Positions 62,219 to 64,000 of a stretch of 64,000 nt of DNA are shown here, in pieces. Both the position numbers and the translations under genes were made by a program. The DNA is from Allomuricauda sp. NBRC 101325 (GTDB taxonomy: Bacteria; Bacteroidota; Bacteroidia; Flavobacteriales; Flavobacteriaceae), in contig NZ_BSQF01000003.1 in NCBI RefSeq assembly GCF_030268205.1, positions 235,687 to 299,686 on the forward strand, read 5' to 3'. Under the pieces are notes generated by a model that ran no database searches, was not told where the DNA came from, and saw only the letters and a program-made list of their open reading frames with translations. How positions within the stretch are numbered: the first letter of the stretch is position 1; each line of letters begins with the position of its first letter.

Positions 62219-63703
62219 TTAGTATTTTGCGCTTTTCCCGTTGGCTTGGGTTCTTAAAATAAATGCTCTAATATCTTCGTTGGCTGTTTTTAAATCTTCG
62301 TTTCTTAAATACATCATGTGTCCGGAACGGTATCCTTTCCACTCGAATCTATCTTTCATTTTACCACTTGGGTCAACTTGGGACATGGTGTATTTGGCTG
62401 CAAAATACGTACAGGCACCGTCATAATAACCTGATTGAACCAAAACGTTCAAATATGGGTTTTGTGCCATAGCTTGACGTAGATTGTCACGTACGTTGTC
62501 ATCACTGTCATCCCAAGGGTGAACAGGGCCGAACATATTGTATTTAATGTCGGTCTTAAAGTTCAATTCTTCTTGCAAATAGTAGTTGATTGCAGGCGTG
62601 AAACTGTGCAACCATGAAGTCAATTCAGGTGAATAATCTGGTCTAGAACCGAACAATTGCTTATCGATACCCAAATAACGGCTATCCAAACGACCAATGG
62701 TGTATCCGCCTTTTTCTTTTAACAAGGCTTTCCAAAAAAATTGGGTGGGTACATCCAAGTTATGATCAATGATGTCTTTCGCATCCAAACCAGAATACCT
62801 GGCCATTTTTTCAGCAATCGCTTTACGTTCTGCATCAGGAATAAATCCACCTTTAGCAATGGCAGGCAATAATTCGTCAATGGTGAATTTTTCCACTTCT
62901 GGCAATACTTCCAAAAGGTCTTTGCTTTGCAAATCGGATGGTAATGCTTTGTGATGCCATGCAGCTGCTGCATAATAAGGCATGTTCAATGCACTGGAAA
63001 CAGGGTCGTTGTCCCTAAATACTTTGTAATCTGCCGGGGAAACCATGATCACTCCGTTCAAATACATCCATTGTTGGTTTTGTAGCGCCAATGAAAGGCC
63101 CATAACACGGGTCCCTCCATAACTTTCGCCCACAATATATTTTGGCGAGTTCCAACGGTTGTTTCTGGTCACGAAAGTGTTCAACCATTCGGATAAATAC
63201 TTTGTATCGGCATTGATTCCGAAGAATTTTTTGCGATCTACATCCTTTCCGGATTCAGGAATTGTTCTTGAGTATCCAGTGTTTACGGGATTTACGTAAA
63301 CGATATCTGTTACATCCAACACGGAATATGGGTTTTCCTTTACTCCATAAGGTTGAACGGGATAACCTTCATCATCAATTTTAAGGATTCTAGGTCCAGT
63401 ATAGGCCAAGTGCATCCAAACGGAACCAGAACCTGGTCCACCGTTGAATGAAATCAATAAGGGACGTGAAGATCTGTCCTTAATACCATTTTTAGTGTAA
63501 TAGGTGTAATGCAGTGTTGCAATCGGTTTCCCCATTTCGTCCCAAACCGGTTGCATACCTGTTACTGCCGTATAATCGATACGGGCACCATTAATAGTTA
63601 CGGCATGTTGAGAAGTAATGGTGGTGTCAACGGGAATTTTTCGATCTTGGGCAAACACAAAGGTTGTGCACAGGGCCAACCCCAGGAATAATAGTTTTTT
63701 CAT
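62219..63703 (-). CDS. Secreted serine carboxypeptidase (S10 family)
   Basis: 494 residues with a signal peptide (KKLLFLGLALCTTFVFAQ). S10 blocks: FNGGPGSGSVWMHLAYTGPR (oxyanion region), VGESYGGTRVMG (catalytic Ser), SGYYDGACTYFAAKYTM (Asp) and YRSGHMMYLRNED (His). S10 enzymes remove C-terminal residues at acidic to neutral pH and are mostly eukaryotic, but this bacterial subgroup is established in Bacteroidetes. It may act in the periplasm on peptides from extracellular protein breakdown, alongside the metalloprotease and oligopeptidase B of this window. Confidence 0.93.
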   Translation of the reverse strand: MKKLLFLGLALCTTFVFAQDRKIPVDTTITSQHAVTINGARIDYTAVTGMQPVWDEMGKPIATLHYTYYTKNGIKDRSSRPLLISFNGGPGSGSVWMHLAYTGPRILKIDDEGYPVQPYGVKENPYSVLDVTDIVYVNPVNTGYSRTIPESGKDVDRKKFFGINADTKYLSEWLNTFVTRNNRWNSPKYIVGESYGGTRVMGLSLALQNQQWMYLNGVIMVSPADYKVFRDNDPVSSALNMPYYAAAAWHHKALPSDLQSKDLLEVLPEVEKFTIDELLPAIAKGGFIPDAERKAIAEKMARYSGLDAKDIIDHNLDVPTQFFWKALLKEKGGYTIGRLDSRYLGIDKQLFGSRPDYSPELTSWLHSFTPAINYYLQEELNFKTDIKYNMFGPVHPWDDSDDNVRDNLRQAMAQNPYLNVLVQSGYYDGACTYFAAKYTMSQVDPSGKMKDRFEWKGYRSGHMMYLRNEDLKTANEDIRAFILRTQANGKSAKY

Positions 63704-63846
63704 TTTTTTGGTTGAATTAGTCTAGACCTTAAAAGTAAGAATTTTGAATTGGCTTGAACTGTTAAAAGAATTGTAAATGCTTTTATAAATCCAAGTTTGG
63801 GCGATTATCCTTAATTTTAAAAGGAAACTCAATAAATCCTGAGGCT

Positions 63847-64000
63847 ATGAGCAAAATATCCCGAAGAAATTTCAACACCCTTACGGCCAAGGGTATTGGT
63901 GGTGCCGCCATATTATCTGCAACGCCTTTCGCCTGCGCATTGGGTGCAAATCAAGATAAAAAGAGTTTGGGTATTGCCTTGGTAGGATTAGGCAGTTATA
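63847..64000 (+). CDS. Gfo/Idh/MocA-type oxidoreductase, N-terminal part (runs off window)
   Basis: 51 residues are visible, starting MSKISRRNFNTLTAKGIGGAA and reaching KKSLGIALVGLGSY, which begins the dinucleotide-binding Rossmann strand of Gfo/Idh/MocA proteins. The N-terminus has a twin-arginine export pattern (SRRNF) plus a hydrophobic stretch (GGAAILSATPFACA), so the enzyme is probably exported folded with its cofactor, like glucose-fructose oxidoreductase. The 3' end lies beyond base 64000. Confidence 0.8.
   Translation, partial: MSKISRRNFNTLTAKGIGGAAILSATPFACALGANQDKKSLGIALVGLGSY

Overview
The window is a chromosomal stretch of a marine-type Flavobacteriaceae bacterium, most like Allomuricauda/Flagellimonas (genus placement is inference). 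Pointers to this group are promoters of the TAnnTTTG type, a type IX secretion (T9SS) B-type sorting domain, a PorP/SprF protein, SusC-like TonB receptor architecture, lipoproteins with an acidic surface-export signal (CSKDED, CSKDDD), a BatA-type protein and many families largely confined to Bacteroidetes (DUF4834, DUF2490, DUF3052, alpha-E). I saw no phage, insertion sequence, CRISPR array, rRNA or tRNA.

Layout. 1-6.9 kb: end of an unknown gene, fumarase, a small membrane protein, a TonB-type receptor with a small secreted partner, an ArsC-like protein, and prfB with its programmed +1 frameshift. 6.9-10.2 kb: a three-gene operon (circularly permuted ATP-grasp, alpha-E, transglutaminase), a predicted peptide-modification system of unknown product. 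10.4-14 kb: secreted zinc metalloprotease and threonine aldolase. 14.7-16.3 kb: a surface lipoprotein (cadherin plus BspA-like repeats) bracketed by repeat-filled intergenic islands. 17-22.2 kb: YbaB, oligopeptidase B, and two PLP enzymes that fit the first two steps of capnine sulfonolipid synthesis. 22.2-27 kb: small conserved and outer-membrane proteins. 27-32.5 kb: a tightly overlapping envelope glycan operon (DUF4834, YfhO, glycosyltransferase, flippase). 32.5-40 kb: a basic low-complexity secreted protein, then the OmpA/PorP/T9SS-substrate cassette. 40.3-45.4 kb: uvrA, an ECF-like sigma factor with a 47-residue downstream ORF, endonuclease III and Bcp peroxiredoxin. 46.3-47.8 kb: a paralogue of the cadherin/BspA lipoprotein, again between repeat islands. 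48.8-56.4 kb: a large conserved protein of unknown function, an MBL-fold hydrolase pair, and a four-gene operon (BatA-like, dihydroorotase-like without its metal ligands, DUF4870, esterase). 56.8-64 kb: glycosyltransferase, sterol-desaturase-like enzyme, TolB/TPR protein, SGNH hydrolase, S10 carboxypeptidase and the start of a Gfo/Idh/MocA oxidoreductase.

The most notable signals outside genes are: (1) 21-bp-spaced direct repeats of the core TTGACGG upstream of three surface-protein genes (16381, 40159, 47845), which look like LytTR-type operators and suggest a shared regulon; (2) intergenic islands of REP-like palindromes, microsatellites that nearly all have a 7-base period, and phrase-like degenerate repeats, which bracket both cadherin/BspA lipoprotein genes. 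A perfect 95-bp direct repeat flanks one of these genes. The strongest functional hypotheses are capnine synthesis (19765-22189) and the ATP-grasp/alpha-E/transglutaminase operon (6901-10225).
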